A stretch of DNA of 64,000 nucleotides from Allobaculum mucilyticum (GCF_022701195.1 NZ_CP078089.1:2480001-2544000), one strand, 5' to 3'; positions 1 to 14,739 are shown, numbered from the stretch's first letter. The notes: generated by a model from the letters alone, not told the origin. Numbers and translations: made by a program.

Positions 1-1
1 G

Positions 2-1186
2 AGCTACCGTCCAATGGGATTTGACACCGGTGTTCTGATCACCACAGAAGGCATTGTTCTTGCAGCGATTATTCTGATCTTCCCGCTCAAAAAGAAGAAA
101 GGGGCAAAAGCTGCACCGGCTTCTGCCGATCAGGGGGATGAAGCAGAACCCTTTTCGACGGAAGTCACTCTGTATCCTCTTGATGACGAGGATGAAGACC
201 CGGATCCATCGGATCCATTTGACGAAACCGGCACGCTCTTCTACCGTCTTAAAAACAGATTCTTCAAAAAAGAAGAAGAGTCCGACGGCGAAGAAGACAG
301 TGAAGAAGTGTCCGAAGATGATCCGGAAGCTGCATCTGAAACCACGGCTGTCATTGAAGAAGATGAACAGACTGAACCAGTCGAACCTGAATCCGAAGAA
401 GTGTCTGAACCAGCCTGTGCGGACACAGAGGACTGTGAAGCTGCAGAACTCATCGAGACCTGTACAGACGAAGAAGAAAGCGAAGACAGCACTTCAACCC
501 AGATTCAGGAAACCTCTGAAGAAACTCTTATCGTTGAAGAGGAAGAAGCAGAGGACGGCGAAGAACTCGAGATCCAGGAAACGGAAATCTGTGAAATCGA
601 AGAACAGCCGGAAACGGCAGCCGAAAGCGAGTCTTCTGATGAATCGTCCTGCGAAGAGTGTCTCGAGCAGGAAGCTTGGGCAAACCGGATGAGTATCCCG
701 GACAGTCAGCCAGAACAGCCCGAAGATCCGGAAGAAGAAGCGGAAGAAGAAGCGGAAGCTGAAGCCGAAACTGAACCAGAAGATGCAGACGTTTCTGCAG
801 AAGCTGAATCTGTTCTGGAAGGAGCAGACCAGCCTGAATTCGAGTCGTCTGAAGAAGCAGAAGAGAATTCTGTACAAGAGGATGACTCGATGCCGGAATC
901 TGACCAGCCCGATGAAGATTCTGAAAAGAGTCCAGAGACTGAGCCAGAAGAAAAGTCTTCTCTGACGGTGGTCGAATCTGAAGATGCAGTACTGGAAGAA
1001 TCGGTGGTTCCCCAGGAGCCGGTTCAGCCTGAACCGGAAGTACAGGAACCTTCTCAGACGGAAGAACCTTCTGTTTCACAGGAGCAGGAAGCTGCACCCG
1101 TTCACAGAAAACTCTCCAGAAGAGAACGATATTCCATGCTGAATATCGATCTGAGATCTTCTAAATCCGACGAGGAAAATCAGTAA
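2..1186 (+). CDS. C-terminal part of a YfhO-like membrane protein with long acidic cytoplasmic tail (5' partial)
   Basis: The reading frame is open from the window edge, so the gene starts upstream; the ATG at 14 is probably internal. The visible part begins with a motif SYRPMGFDTG, one membrane segment (about residues 10-28 from the ATG) and a stop-transfer KKKK. This resembles the last transmembrane helix of YfhO-family proteins, large membrane proteins linked to glycosylation of teichoic acids; I infer this from pattern only. About 340 residues follow that are mostly Glu, Asp, Ser and Pro, with no fold I recognise, ending in a basic patch (RKLSRRERYSMLNIDLRSS). The acidic tail is far longer than in ordinary YfhO proteins and is predicted disordered and cytoplasmic. 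It ends before a strong bidirectional terminator. It could instead be another polytopic protein. Confidence 0.6.
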   Translation, partial: SYRPMGFDTGVLITTEGIVLAAIILIFPLKKKKGAKAAPASADQGDEAEPFSTEVTLYPLDDEDEDPDPSDPFDETGTLFYRLKNRFFKKEEESDGEEDSEEVSEDDPEAASETTAVIEEDEQTEPVEPESEEVSEPACADTEDCEAAELIETCTDEEESEDSTSTQIQETSEETLIVEEEEAEDGEELEIQETEICEIEEQPETAAESESSDESSCEECLEQEAWANRMSIPDSQPEQPEDPEEEAEEEAEAEAETEPEDADVSAEAESVLEGADQPEFESSEEAEENSVQEDDSMPESDQPDEDSEKSPETEPEEKSSLTVVESEDAVLEESVVPQEPVQPEPEVQEPSQTEEPSVSQEQEAAPVHRKLSRRERYSMLNIDLRSSKSDEENQ

Positions 1187-1230
1187 CAGACTGCTTTTTT
1201 TTGCGAAGCACACGATTCAGTCATGCAAAA

Positions 1231-1290
1231 CGCCCCGAAACAGACCGGAGTATCCTTTCCGGTTCTGCTTCGGGGCGGTCTTTCGTTTTG
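1231..1290. terminator. Bidirectional intrinsic terminator
   Basis: Arms CGCCCCGAAACAGACCGG and CCGGTTCTGCTTCGGGGCGG enclose a short loop, followed by a T-rich stretch. It lies between two convergent genes (the acidic-tail protein and the aldo/keto reductase) and can serve both. Confidence 0.85.
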
Positions 1291-1299
1291 GGTTCTGGA

Positions 1300-2154
1300 T
1301 CAGCCGACAGGATTGGTATCCGGATCGAGGCCGGAATAGCCGGTTTCAGGCAGGCTGTCGATGGCTTCCATCTGTTCAGGAGTCAGGGAGAAGTCAAACA
1401 CATCCAGGTTGGCTTTCATCCGTTCATAGTGGGAAGACTTTGGCAGAGGAAGAACGTGTTTCTGCAGAGCATAGCGGATGCAGATCTGGGCGGTTGTTTT
1501 GCCTGTTTCCTTTGCGATTTCTTCGAGCAGCGGCAGCTGCAGAACGCGGGTGCGTCCAAGCGGACTCCAGGCTTCGACGACAATGTCGTGTTCGATGCAG
1601 TAGTCGACGATCTCAGGCTGAGTATAGCCTGGATGAAATTCGATCTGGTTGACCATGGGTTTTACGTCGGTTTTCATCAGAGGTTCAAGGTGGTGAATTT
1701 TGAAATTGGATACACCGATGGCTCTGACTTTTTTCTGGCGGTACAGCTCGATCATGGCTGCCCAGGTATCCATGTTGAGTTCGTTCCACTGATCAGGATG
1801 GACGGTCGCATTGGCTGGCCAGTGAACGAGGTAGAGATCAAGATAGTCGAGACCAAGGTCTTCAAGTGTCTTGTTTGCGGCAGCAATGACATCGTCATAA
1901 TGCTTTGCTTCTGGCGGAACTTTTGAGGTGACTTTCAGCTGTTCGCGCGGAACGCCGCTTTTGGCAATGCCGCGGCCGACTTCGACTTCGTTGCCATACA
2001 GTGCTGCGCCGTCGATCAGACGATAGCCTGCACGGATGGCATCGGCGACGATGTCTTCAATCGAAGCGCCGGCAACTTTGTATGTTCCGTAGCCGATCGA
2101 TGGAAATACATCGCCATTGGAGAGTGTGAAAGTTTTCAGATTCGAGGATGACAT
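1300..2154 (-). CDS. Aldo/keto reductase
   Basis: 284 residues, full length for the family. It would reduce aldehydes or ketones with NADPH in the cytosol. The catalytic tetrad is visible: Asp48 and Tyr53 in the DGAALYGNE motif, Lys78 in TSKVP and His111 in LVHWPAN. The segments IGVSNF and LPKSSHYERM match the cofactor-binding part of the (beta/alpha)8 barrel. The sequence is closest to the 2,5-diketo-D-gluconate/methylglyoxal reductase type (AKR5-like); the substrate cannot be told. It is a single gene, convergent with the upstream neighbour and divergent from purA. Start ATG is preceded by AAGGGAG. Confidence 0.92.
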   Translation of the reverse strand: MSSSNLKTFTLSNGDVFPSIGYGTYKVAGASIEDIVADAIRAGYRLIDGAALYGNEVEVGRGIAKSGVPREQLKVTSKVPPEAKHYDDVIAAANKTLEDLGLDYLDLYLVHWPANATVHPDQWNELNMDTWAAMIELYRQKKVRAIGVSNFKIHHLEPLMKTDVKPMVNQIEFHPGYTQPEIVDYCIEHDIVVEAWSPLGRTRVLQLPLLEEIAKETGKTTAQICIRYALQKHVLPLPKSSHYERMKANLDVFDFSLTPEQMEAIDSLPETGYSGLDPDTNPVG

Positions 2155-3739
<1,585 letters not shown>

Positions 3740-3774
3740 GTGAAAAGCGTTAAAACAAGTCATCTGATTCTATG

Positions 3775-3822
3775 AAAAAAAGCCTTCGTTCTGTCTGCGG
3801 ACAGGATGAAGGCTTTTTCTGT
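3775..3822. terminator. Bidirectional intrinsic terminator after purA
   Basis: AAAAAGCCTTC and GAAGGCTTTTT arms around an inner stem CTGTCTGCGGACAG. Runs of A on the left and T on the right let it act for purA and for the convergent methyltransferase gene. Confidence 0.85.
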
Positions 3823-3867
3823 AATTGAAGAAGAAAGATGAAAAAGGAAAAAGAGAGAACGCCAGTC

Positions 3868-4626
3868 TCAGTGCAGACCGGCACACATCAGCTCGTACAT
3901 GAAAATGCTTCCGGCAATTGCGGCATTGAGCGATTCAAAGGTTTCCATCTCAATATGAACGAGTCTGTCGCAGCAGTTGAGAATTTCAGGACGGATCCCC
4001 TGACCTTCGTTGCCGATGACAACAGCCGATGAAGAAGCAATGGAAAGATTTCGCAGAGCAGTGGAATCCTGATGCAGCGCTGCCCCATAGACCGTAACCT
4101 GCTGTGCCTGCAGTCTGGAAATGACAGTTTCAAGATCGTCTGTCATTACAGGAATCTGAAAGAGAGCACCCTGTGTGGACTGAATGGTTTTTGGATTATA
4201 GAGATCAGCACAGTCGCCTGAGCAGAAAACGCCGTCAAAGCCAAACGCACAGGCGCTGCGGATCAGAGTGCCCATGTTGCCCGGATCCTGAATGCGGTCA
4301 AGAAGAAGGATGTGGAATGGTTTTCCCTCGACTGGTTTAAGATCCGGATGAAGTTCGGGCTTCGTGCAGAGTCCGATGTATTTTGCATCGCTTTTCTGAG
4401 AAGAGAGCTTGTTTAAAACAGCCTGTGAACAGAAGGTAACCGGGGCCTGGGTAAATTCCGGAAGCGTATCGAGCATATAGACCTGTTTCAGACAGCCGGC
4501 CTGTGCGGCTTCCTGGAGCATATGAAGACCTTCAACCAGAAATTCGCCGGACTGATCCCGGTCTTTTTTGTTTTTCAGACGGACAAGCGCTTTAACTGTC
4601 GCGTTCTGTAAAGATTCAATTTTCAT
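3868..4626 (-). CDS. TrmH-family (SpoU) RNA 2'-O-ribose methyltransferase
   Basis: 252 residues. The N-terminal 90 residues form the SpoU substrate-binding domain; the rest is a SPOUT knot fold using S-adenosylmethionine. Motif 1 is DRIQDPGNMGTLIRSA with the conserved Asn and Arg, motif 2 is VVIGNEGQGI, and motif 3 is ESLNAAIAGSIFMYE. Motif 3 is slightly unusual in having METF where most members have a Gly before ESLN. The target (23S rRNA or tRNA) cannot be read from sequence. In many Firmicutes this gene sits just upstream of and divergent from pheST, exactly as here. Confidence 0.93.
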   Translation of the reverse strand: MKIESLQNATVKALVRLKNKKDRDQSGEFLVEGLHMLQEAAQAGCLKQVYMLDTLPEFTQAPVTFCSQAVLNKLSSQKSDAKYIGLCTKPELHPDLKPVEGKPFHILLLDRIQDPGNMGTLIRSACAFGFDGVFCSGDCADLYNPKTIQSTQGALFQIPVMTDDLETVISRLQAQQVTVYGAALHQDSTALRNLSIASSSAVVIGNEGQGIRPEILNCCDRLVHIEMETFESLNAAIAGSIFMYELMCAGLH

Positions 4627-4863
4627 GCGTGCCTCATTTCCTGACGATCATTGCGATCGCTCTGCCAGTCAGAGAAAAGCAGATCCTGTTTCAGACTGGC
4701 GGATATTCAGGTTCAGAGTATCAGATCCTGACAGAGCAGGTGAAGTTACGCCCGCGCTAAGCGCAAATCAGGTTGGATTGAGCATGTGAAAAATGCTCAG
4801 GAATGGAACGAGTTGGCAAACGCGCAGTTGCGCCGCCCTGTTTCTCTGCTAAAATGACTCCAT

Positions 4864-5077
4864 AGCGATGAAGGAACCATGGCAGACTGCCCGGTCTCAG
4901 AGAGCTCTTCACACTGGTGAAAGAAGAGCGGCACGGGTCCTGCGAATTCATTCCGGAGCCGAAGAGTAATGTCTTCCCGTCTCATACGGATATCATGACA
5001 AGAGTGTGTCTATAACGACGAAGCGAAATGGTACCGCGGTTTTTTCCGTTTTCGCATTCGTCGTTTTTGTTTTTTTA
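4864..5077 (+). promoter_or_regulatory. T-box leader (phenylalanine) controlling pheST
   Basis: Stem I can be drawn: GGAA (4873-4876) with TTCC, then GCAG with CTGC, then CCCG with CGGG, and an apical GCTCTT/AAGAGC stem. The internal loop on the 3' side reads GAATTCA, giving specifier codon TTC (4947-4949, Phe) followed by A. The conserved T-box sequence TGGTACCGCGG is at 5029-5039. It lies inside a terminator hairpin, arms ACGACGAAGCG and CGCATTCGTCGT, ending in a T run (5064-5077). Uncharged tRNA-Phe should favour readthrough into pheST. Confidence 0.88.
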
Positions 5078-5177
5078 TGGCTGCATTCCTGTTCTGGCCT
5101 GAGCCAGAAAACGATTGCCGATCACTGAAGATTGCGTCGTTTCCCCGATACCTTCACGCTGCTGAAAGGAGTTTTTT

Positions 5178-6209
5178 ATGGCGAATTTTGAAGAATTGAA
5201 ACAGCAGTTTACCGCCGCTTTTGAAAACGCTGAAAACCTGGAACAGCTGAATGCTCTTCGCGTGGAGTATCTTGGCAAAAAAGGACAGATCTCTGCGCTC
5301 ATGAAGCAGATGAAGGATGTTCCAAAGGAAGAAAAACCGGCATTCGGTCAGAAAGTGAACGAACTCAAAGCAGAAGCAACGGCTCTGTTCGACAAGAAAA
5401 AAGAAGAGCTTGAAAGCAAAGCTCTTGAAGAGAAGCTGGCTTCCGAAAAGATCGACCTGACTCTGCCAGGACGCCGTCCGTCTTATGGCAACCTCAACCC
5501 GCTTCACCTGGTTGAACAGGAACTGGAAGACCTCTTTATCGGTCTTGGCTATCAGGTTATTGAAGGCGATGAAGTTGTTGATGACCTGTACTGCTTCGAG
5601 CGTGCCAATATCCCGAAGGATCATCCGGCCCGTGCGATGCAGGATTCCCTGTATCTCGATCCGGAACATCTGCTGCGTACCCATACAACCGCAATCCAGA
5701 TGAAAGTTCTTGAAGAGCAGGCTCCAAACCCGATCAAGGTTGTCTGCCCGGGCAAGGTTTACCGTCGTGATGATGACGATGCAACTCATTCTCATCAGTT
5801 CATGCAGATTGAGGGTCTGGTCATCGGCGAGCACGTACCTCTGTCTGACCTGAAAGGAACGCTTGAATTTTTCGCACGCAAAATGTTCGGTCAGGACCGT
5901 GAAATCCGTTTCCGTCCGTCCTTCTTCCCATTCACAGAACCAAGTGTTGAAGTCGATGTTTCCTGCCATATGTGCGGCGGAAAAGGCTGCCCGACCTGCA
6001 AGGGAACTGGCTGGATTGAGATTCTCGGTGCCGGCGAAGTCCATCCTCATGTACTGGAGATGGCCGGCTATGATCCGAAGAAAGTCAACGGCTTTGCGTT
6101 CGGTATCGGTATTGAGCGTGTAGCCATGCTGAAATACGGCATTGATGACATCCGTCATTTCTATACAAACGACCAGCGGTTCAATAAGAACTTTGACCGC
6201 TTTGACTAG
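5178..6209 (+). CDS. pheS: Phenylalanyl-tRNA synthetase alpha subunit
   Basis: 343 residues. The alpha chain carries the class II catalytic core of the (alpha-beta)2 enzyme that charges tRNA-Phe. The N-terminal 90 residues are the tRNA-binding coiled coil. Class II motifs follow: the LNPLH stretch, motif 2 around [17 protein letters not shown], and motif 3 [15 protein letters not shown]. The Cys-rich insert [17 protein letters not shown] before motif 3 is typical of bacterial PheS. Ribosome site GAAAGGAG precedes ATG. It is followed after 18 bases by pheT and lies downstream of a Phe T-box. Confidence 0.98.
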   Translation: MANFEELKQQFTAAFENAENLEQLNALRVEYLGKKGQISALMKQMKDVPKEEKPAFGQKVNELKAEATALFDKKKEELESKALEEKLASEKIDLTLPGRRPSYGNLNPLHLVEQELEDLFIGLGYQVIEGDEVVDDLYCFERANIPKDHPARAMQDSLYLDPEHLLRTHTTAIQMKVLEEQAPNPIKVVCPGKVYRRDDDDATHSHQFMQIEGLVIGEHVPLSDLKGTLEFFARKMFGQDREIRFRPSFFPFTEPSVEVDVSCHMCGGKGCPTCKGTGWIEILGAGEVHPHVLEMAGYDPKKVNGFAFGIGIERVAMLKYGIDDIRHFYTNDQRFNKNFDRFD

Positions 6210-6227
6210 AAGAGGAGGAACAGCGAA

Positions 6228-8639
6228 ATGAAACTTTCCAGAAAATGGCTTGAACAGTACATGGATCTTTCCGGCCTCGATATGAACGATGTAGCCAGCG
6301 CTGTAACAGACGCCGGCTTTGAAGTTGAAGAAATTCTCCCAATGTCTTCGGGAACAAACCTCGTGATCGGCGAAGTGCTTACCTGTGTTGATCATCCGGA
6401 TTCCGATCACCTGCATCTGACCACAGTCGATACCGGCGATGGCATCCGTCAGATTGTCTGCGGTGCGCCAAACGTTGCAGCAGGACAGAAGGTTATCGTG
6501 GCTCTGCCTGGTGCAAAACTTCCTGGCGGCGAAATCCGTTCCGGATCGATCCGCGGACAGCAGAGCGACGGCATGATCTGCTCTCTTGCTGAACTCGGCG
6601 TAGATAAACATTCACTGACTGAAGAACAGCTTGCAGGAATTGAAGTCCTTCCAGCAGATGCACCGGTCGGCAATACCGATCCGCGCGGCTATCTTGGACT
6701 GAATGATGTCGTTCTCGACATCTCTCTGACACCGAACCGTGCTGACTGCCAGGCTGTATGGAATATGGCTGCAGAAACAGCTGCCATTCTCAAACGTCCT
6801 GCAGAATTCCCGGAATATGAAGGCGCCGGAAATGCAGGAAATGATAAAGAAACAGATCTCGTCATTTCTTCGACAACCGAAAAATGCCCGTCCTTCCTTG
6901 GGAAAATCATCGGATCGATCACGATCAAAGAATCTCCGAAATGGATGAAAGAGCTGCTGCGCGCTTCCGGCGTTCATTCGATCAACAACGTTGTCGACAT
7001 TTCGAACATCGTCATGCTCGAAACCGGACAGCCAATGCATTTCTATGACCTTGACGCTCTGCCTGCAAGCGAGCTGATCTGCAAAGACGGTCTCGAATGC
7101 GAATACACTGCACTTGATGGCATCACCTATTCGATCCAGCCAGAAGACCTCATCATTACTTCTGCCGGAAAACCAGTCGGCATTGCCGGTATCATGGGCG
7201 GCGATGATTCGAAGATCGAAGAAAACACAACCCGTCTGCTGATCGAAGTTGCTACATTCGATCACGTATCCATCCGCAATACCGCCAGACGTCTGGCTCT
7301 GAATACAGAAGCTTCTGTCCGCTACCAGCGAGGCATTGAACCTCTTGCTGCAAAGAAAGCGCTCGACCGTGCTGTTGATCTGCTGATCCGCTACGCAGAT
7401 GCCAAAGACATCGAAAAGACCGTTGTCTATGGAACAGACGGCTATATTCCAAGAACCATCACCTGCACGCTTGCAGAAATCAACGGACGTCTTGGAACAG
7501 ATTTCGTACTCGATGAAGTCATGGATGTTTTCAAACGTCTCTCTCTTGAGCCGGAACTTGACGGCGATCTGATTACTGTTCATGTTCCAAGTACCCGTCA
7601 GGATCTTGAGGGCATGGCTGACCTGAGTGAAGAAGTTATCCGCATGATCGGCTACGACCGCCTGCCTTCGACTCTTCCTCTGATGGAAATGACAGAGGGT
7701 AAACTGAACCCGCAGCAGAAACAGCGCCGCTTTATCCGTACAATGCTTCTTGAAAACGGTCTGCAGGATGCAGTTACCTATACGCTTGTTTCCCAGGCGA
7801 AAAATGACAATGCGATCCTTGGCCGCGGAAATGCGCTTGAACTGCCTGTACCTCTTTCCGAAGAGCGCCGCTTTATCCGCCGCTCCATCCTGCCGTCTCT
7901 GCTTGAAACACTCAGCTACAACCTTTCCAGAGGAAACAAAAACGTTTCTCTCTTCGAAATCTCTGAGCTGACTTCCGATCAGGGCGTTGATAAACATCTC
8001 GCGATCGTTCTCAACGGCAATCTTGAGTCGGTTCGCTGGCTCAACCAGACTCTGCCGACTGACTTCTATACGATCAAAGGTCTGATCGAAGAAATGCTGA
8101 TCCGTCTTGGTATCGGTGAAAACCGGATTTACTTCAAGGAAAACAAGACGGATACCCGTCATTTCCATCCAGGACGTTCGGCTGAAGTCTATATCGGAAA
8201 AGATCTCATCGGTATCACCGGCGAGATTCATCCTCTCTACGCCAAAGAAAATGGCATCCGTCAGGCTGTCATGGCTGAAATCGATCTCGATAAAGTCCTT
8301 GGCACGAAGAAATCCAAAGTCCGCTTCTCTCCTGTTTCGAAATACCCGGCTGTCAGCCGTGACCTCGCCTTCGTTGTCAAAAAGGATGTACCTGCCGGCA
8401 AGATCGTCGATGTTATTAAACGCTCCGGAAAACTCGATAAAGAAGCTGTTGTTCGCAGCGTTGAAGTCTTCGACGTTTACGAAGGCGAACATGTAGCCGA
8501 TGACGAGAAGTCCATCGCTCTGAACATGACGTTCCAGTCCGATCGACACACCCTCGATGATGCAATGATCACCAAAGTCTTCAATGACATCATCGATGCG
8601 ATCCAGAAACAGTGCAAAGCTGTTCTCCGCTCGGCATAA
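6228..8639 (+). CDS. pheT: Phenylalanyl-tRNA synthetase beta subunit
   Basis: 803 residues, full length. Domains in order: N-terminal B1, then an EMAP-like tRNA-binding OB fold (about 40-150, with VGAPN-type CGAPNVAAGQKV), the B3/B4 editing domain (about 210-400, with GGDDSKIEENT), B5 (about 405-475), the catalytic-like core, and a C-terminal ferredoxin-fold anticodon-binding domain (about 710-803, starting SKYPAVSRDLAFVV). It works as the partner of PheS; editing removes mischarged Tyr. Ribosome site AGAGGAGG. A strong terminator follows. Confidence 0.98.
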   Translation: MKLSRKWLEQYMDLSGLDMNDVASAVTDAGFEVEEILPMSSGTNLVIGEVLTCVDHPDSDHLHLTTVDTGDGIRQIVCGAPNVAAGQKVIVALPGAKLPGGEIRSGSIRGQQSDGMICSLAELGVDKHSLTEEQLAGIEVLPADAPVGNTDPRGYLGLNDVVLDISLTPNRADCQAVWNMAAETAAILKRPAEFPEYEGAGNAGNDKETDLVISSTTEKCPSFLGKIIGSITIKESPKWMKELLRASGVHSINNVVDISNIVMLETGQPMHFYDLDALPASELICKDGLECEYTALDGITYSIQPEDLIITSAGKPVGIAGIMGGDDSKIEENTTRLLIEVATFDHVSIRNTARRLALNTEASVRYQRGIEPLAAKKALDRAVDLLIRYADAKDIEKTVVYGTDGYIPRTITCTLAEINGRLGTDFVLDEVMDVFKRLSLEPELDGDLITVHVPSTRQDLEGMADLSEEVIRMIGYDRLPSTLPLMEMTEGKLNPQQKQRRFIRTMLLENGLQDAVTYTLVSQAKNDNAILGRGNALELPVPLSEERRFIRRSILPSLLETLSYNLSRGNKNVSLFEISELTSDQGVDKHLAIVLNGNLESVRWLNQTLPTDFYTIKGLIEEMLIRLGIGENRIYFKENKTDTRHFHPGRSAEVYIGKDLIGITGEIHPLYAKENGIRQAVMAEIDLDKVLGTKKSKVRFSPVSKYPAVSRDLAFVVKKDVPAGKIVDVIKRSGKLDKEAVVRSVEVFDVYEGEHVADDEKSIALNMTFQSDRHTLDDAMITKVFNDIIDAIQKQCKAVLRSA

Positions 8640-8703
8640 GCACCAGGCGAACAGACTGACTGAACGGATCAATCTGATCCATAAAACATATTTCCTAACA
8701 TAC

Positions 8704-8740
8704 AAACGACCGGCTGTCCGAAACAGCCGGTCGTTTTTGT
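8704..8740 (+). terminator. Terminator after pheST
   Basis: Perfect stem ACGACCGGCTGT / ACAGCCGGTCGT with a 5-base loop, then TTTTT. Confidence 0.9.
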
Positions 8741-8777
8741 CATGTGAAGAAGTGCAGATCAGTACACCTGTTCTTTT

Positions 8778-8829
8778 GCAGAGGTAAATGCAACGCAATG
8801 CGTTTTCGCAGAAGTAAATGCAACGGAAT
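8778..8829. repeat. Two direct repeats, 30-bp spacing, upstream of rRNA promoters
   Basis: A 22-bp unit, GCAGAGGTAAATGCAACG and following CAAT, recurs 30 bp later as GCAGAAGTAAATGCAACG plus GAAT (20 of 22 identical). The next 80 bases also repeat GAATTTACT. No gene is seen here. Function unknown; the location suggests a binding site for a regulator or structuring of the rrn upstream region. Confidence 0.5.
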
Positions 8830-8936
8830 ACAGAACTGGATTTACGGAAAATTGAATTTACTTTTTCGATTCATAGCCCCAAGGTTGGAATTTACTATTT
8901 CAATTTTCTTTTTTGGGGAGCCGGAAGAGCAATTTG

Positions 8937-8966
8937 TTGACAGAGGCGGGCTTTTGGCGGTATAAA
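8937..8966 (+). promoter_or_regulatory. rRNA operon promoter P1
   Basis: TTGACA (8937-8942), 18-base spacer, TATAAA (8961-8966). First of three sigma-A-like promoters in tandem. Confidence 0.6.
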
Positions 8967-9008
8967 AAACAGGCTGTTTTCAGATGAAAGCAGCGCTGAA
9001 ATCAACTC

Positions 9009-9069
9009 GTGAAATCATTAAAGAAAATCACAAATAATGCTTGCATCCTTTCTGGAGCGGTGTTATTAT
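9009..9069 (+). promoter_or_regulatory. rRNA operon promoter P2 with palindromic upstream element
   Basis: A 23-bp element (9009-9031) running from GTGAAATCATTAAAG to AATCAC, nine bases, then TTGCAT (9041-9046), 17-base spacer, TATTAT (9064-9069). The same element with the same nine-base distance precedes P3. Confidence 0.75.
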
Positions 9070-9140
9070 AGTTGAGCGCTGAGGGAAATCGCTTCTCTCA
9101 GCTATCGAATCATCTTTATTTATCGCACAAAACACCGATT

Positions 9141-9201
9141 GTGAAATCATTAAAGAAATTCACATAAAAGTGTTGACGGCTGATAAGCTTGATGATATGA
9201 T
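9141..9201 (+). promoter_or_regulatory. rRNA operon promoter P3 with palindromic upstream element
   Basis: The P2 element is repeated at 9141-9163 with a single base change that makes the ends GTGAA/TTCAC self-complementary. After nine bases comes TTGACG (9173-9178), 17-base spacer, TATGAT (9196-9201). This is the best-matching promoter of the three. Confidence 0.8.
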
Positions 9202-9242
9202 AAACAAGCCTTGTGAGTCACATCGAGCGATTCACAAACGAT

Positions 9243-9256
9243 GGCTCTTTGAAAAC
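9243..9256 (+). promoter_or_regulatory. rRNA leader boxA antitermination signal
   Basis: GGCTCTTTGAAAAC matches the Nus-factor boxA used for rRNA antitermination. It lies about 40 bases after the P3 -10 box and 110 before 16S. Confidence 0.7.
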
Positions 9257-9367
9257 TTTACAGACAGACAAAGAAATTCGAATATACATTCAAACGTCGA
9301 TTCTTAAAATCACTGAAAGTACTCGAACAATCATAATCACAAAACGCAATAGCGTTGAGTCAATATC

Positions 9368-10896
<1,529 letters not shown>

Positions 10897-11167
10897 AGGA
10901 GAAAGTACAAGGAAGCCCAGAGATGAGAAAACTTATTTCTGGCAAATGAGTATTGAAGTGAAGTCTGTCTGTGAGGTTTTGGAAGAGCGATCTTCCAGAA
11001 GAATGGATCTTTGAAAAACGAGCATCAGTAAGAAGACATAACAGTAAGGTCTGACGAAAAGTTGTAAAGATAACCGAAAGTCAAACGAAACAGTTAGAAA
11101 ACAGTTCTTACGTAAATAAATATCTCGAAACAAGCATAACTAGTAACCATAAGTTATAGAGAACTAG
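10897..11167 (+). other. 16S-23S internal transcribed spacer without tRNA genes
   Basis: About 270 bases. No tRNA cloverleaf is visible. A boxA-like stretch GGATCTTTGAAAAACG (11005-11020) mirrors the one in the 5' leader. The pieces flanking 16S and 23S can pair to form RNase III processing stems. Confidence 0.7.
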
Positions 11168-14042
<2,875 letters not shown>

Positions 14043-14145
14043 AAGATTCGAGAGAGAAAGCAGCGTAAGCGAAGTTGAATAACTGTAAGCCTGAAGAAGT
14101 GTTGGAAGACTGATGTTTGTTTTTGAAAGATCCATTCAATCAACT

Positions 14146-14255
14146 AAAGTGCAGTGGCGATAGCGAGCAGGATATACCTGTAACATCCCGAACACAGCAG
14201 TCAAGCTGCTCAACGCCGACGATAGCCACAAGGCAAAAATAGGAAGCTGCTGAAC
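14146..14255 (+). rRNA. rrf: 5S ribosomal RNA
   Basis: About 110 bases with the conserved CCCGAACACAGCAGTCAAGC core and self-complementary ends. It follows 23S by about 100 bases and precedes the rrn terminator. Confidence 0.9.
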
Positions 14256-14259
14256 AGAG

Positions 14260-14307
14260 AAGTCCGATGTCAGAGAAGAGATTCTCAATGACATCGGGCT
14301 TTTTCTA
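14260..14307 (+). terminator. rRNA operon terminator
   Basis: AGTCCGATGTCA and TGACATCGGGCT arms, inner stem GAGAAGAGATTCTC, then TTTTTC. Confidence 0.88.
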
Positions 14308-14739
14308 TTGTCCGGATCAGATTTTTAAAAATTATGACCGCCGAAAACTGAATTTTGAAAAATTTCTCTGGAGGGCCGCTTGAAAGAAAAGCATGCTGGG
14401 AATTAGCTGAATATGCCAGTTCAAAGACCGAACACAAAAGTTCTGGTTCTCTGATTCAACAGTAATGGATGAACAGAGCTGAAAAATCTGTTGAATGTGA
14501 AGAAAACCTTTATATAAAGTTCGAATTCTTTGCCTGTTGATTCTTCGGATTCGAAATAAACTGCCCTTTATAACTGACAAACAGCTAACAAGCAGCTAAC
14601 AAGCAGCTAACAAACAACTGACAAAGGTTTTTCGTTGCGGGAAAGCCCCTGTTACAGAACTGCCAATGAAGAGCGCGGAAATCAGAACCACGCTTTTTGC
14701 GTTCACGCTGTAGACTAGAGGGAGCAGAAAGGGGAACGT
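14308..14739. repeat. Non-coding stretch with an 11-bp tandem repeat (14574-14627)
   Basis: About 430 bases without a supported gene. Near its end, an 11-bp unit CTAACAAGCAG is repeated about 4.5 times, with outer copies degenerate (CTGACAAACAG, CTAACAAACAA, CTGACAAAGG). One helical turn per copy and a position about 110 bases before the ABC permease gene suggest a protein-binding array, but this is inference. Confidence 0.6.

Noticed and set aside
138-1097. Frames in other phases of the acidic-tail gene
   Set aside because: Low-complexity GAA-rich DNA keeps several frames open; only the frame continuous with the membrane segment is supported.
5154-8798. Long open frames antisense to pheS and pheT (485 and 728 codons)
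   Set aside because: The sense strand encodes complete, well-conserved PheS and PheT. The antisense frames are open only because of codon bias; they have no recognisable domains or ribosome sites.
10897-11167. Possible tRNA genes in the 16S-23S spacer
   Set aside because: No cloverleaf or TTCGA-type T-arm with matching acceptor could be drawn.
14332-14580. 82-codon minus-strand frame between the rrn operon and the ABC permease
   Set aside because: No ribosome site, no recognisable motif, ends in a repeat region.
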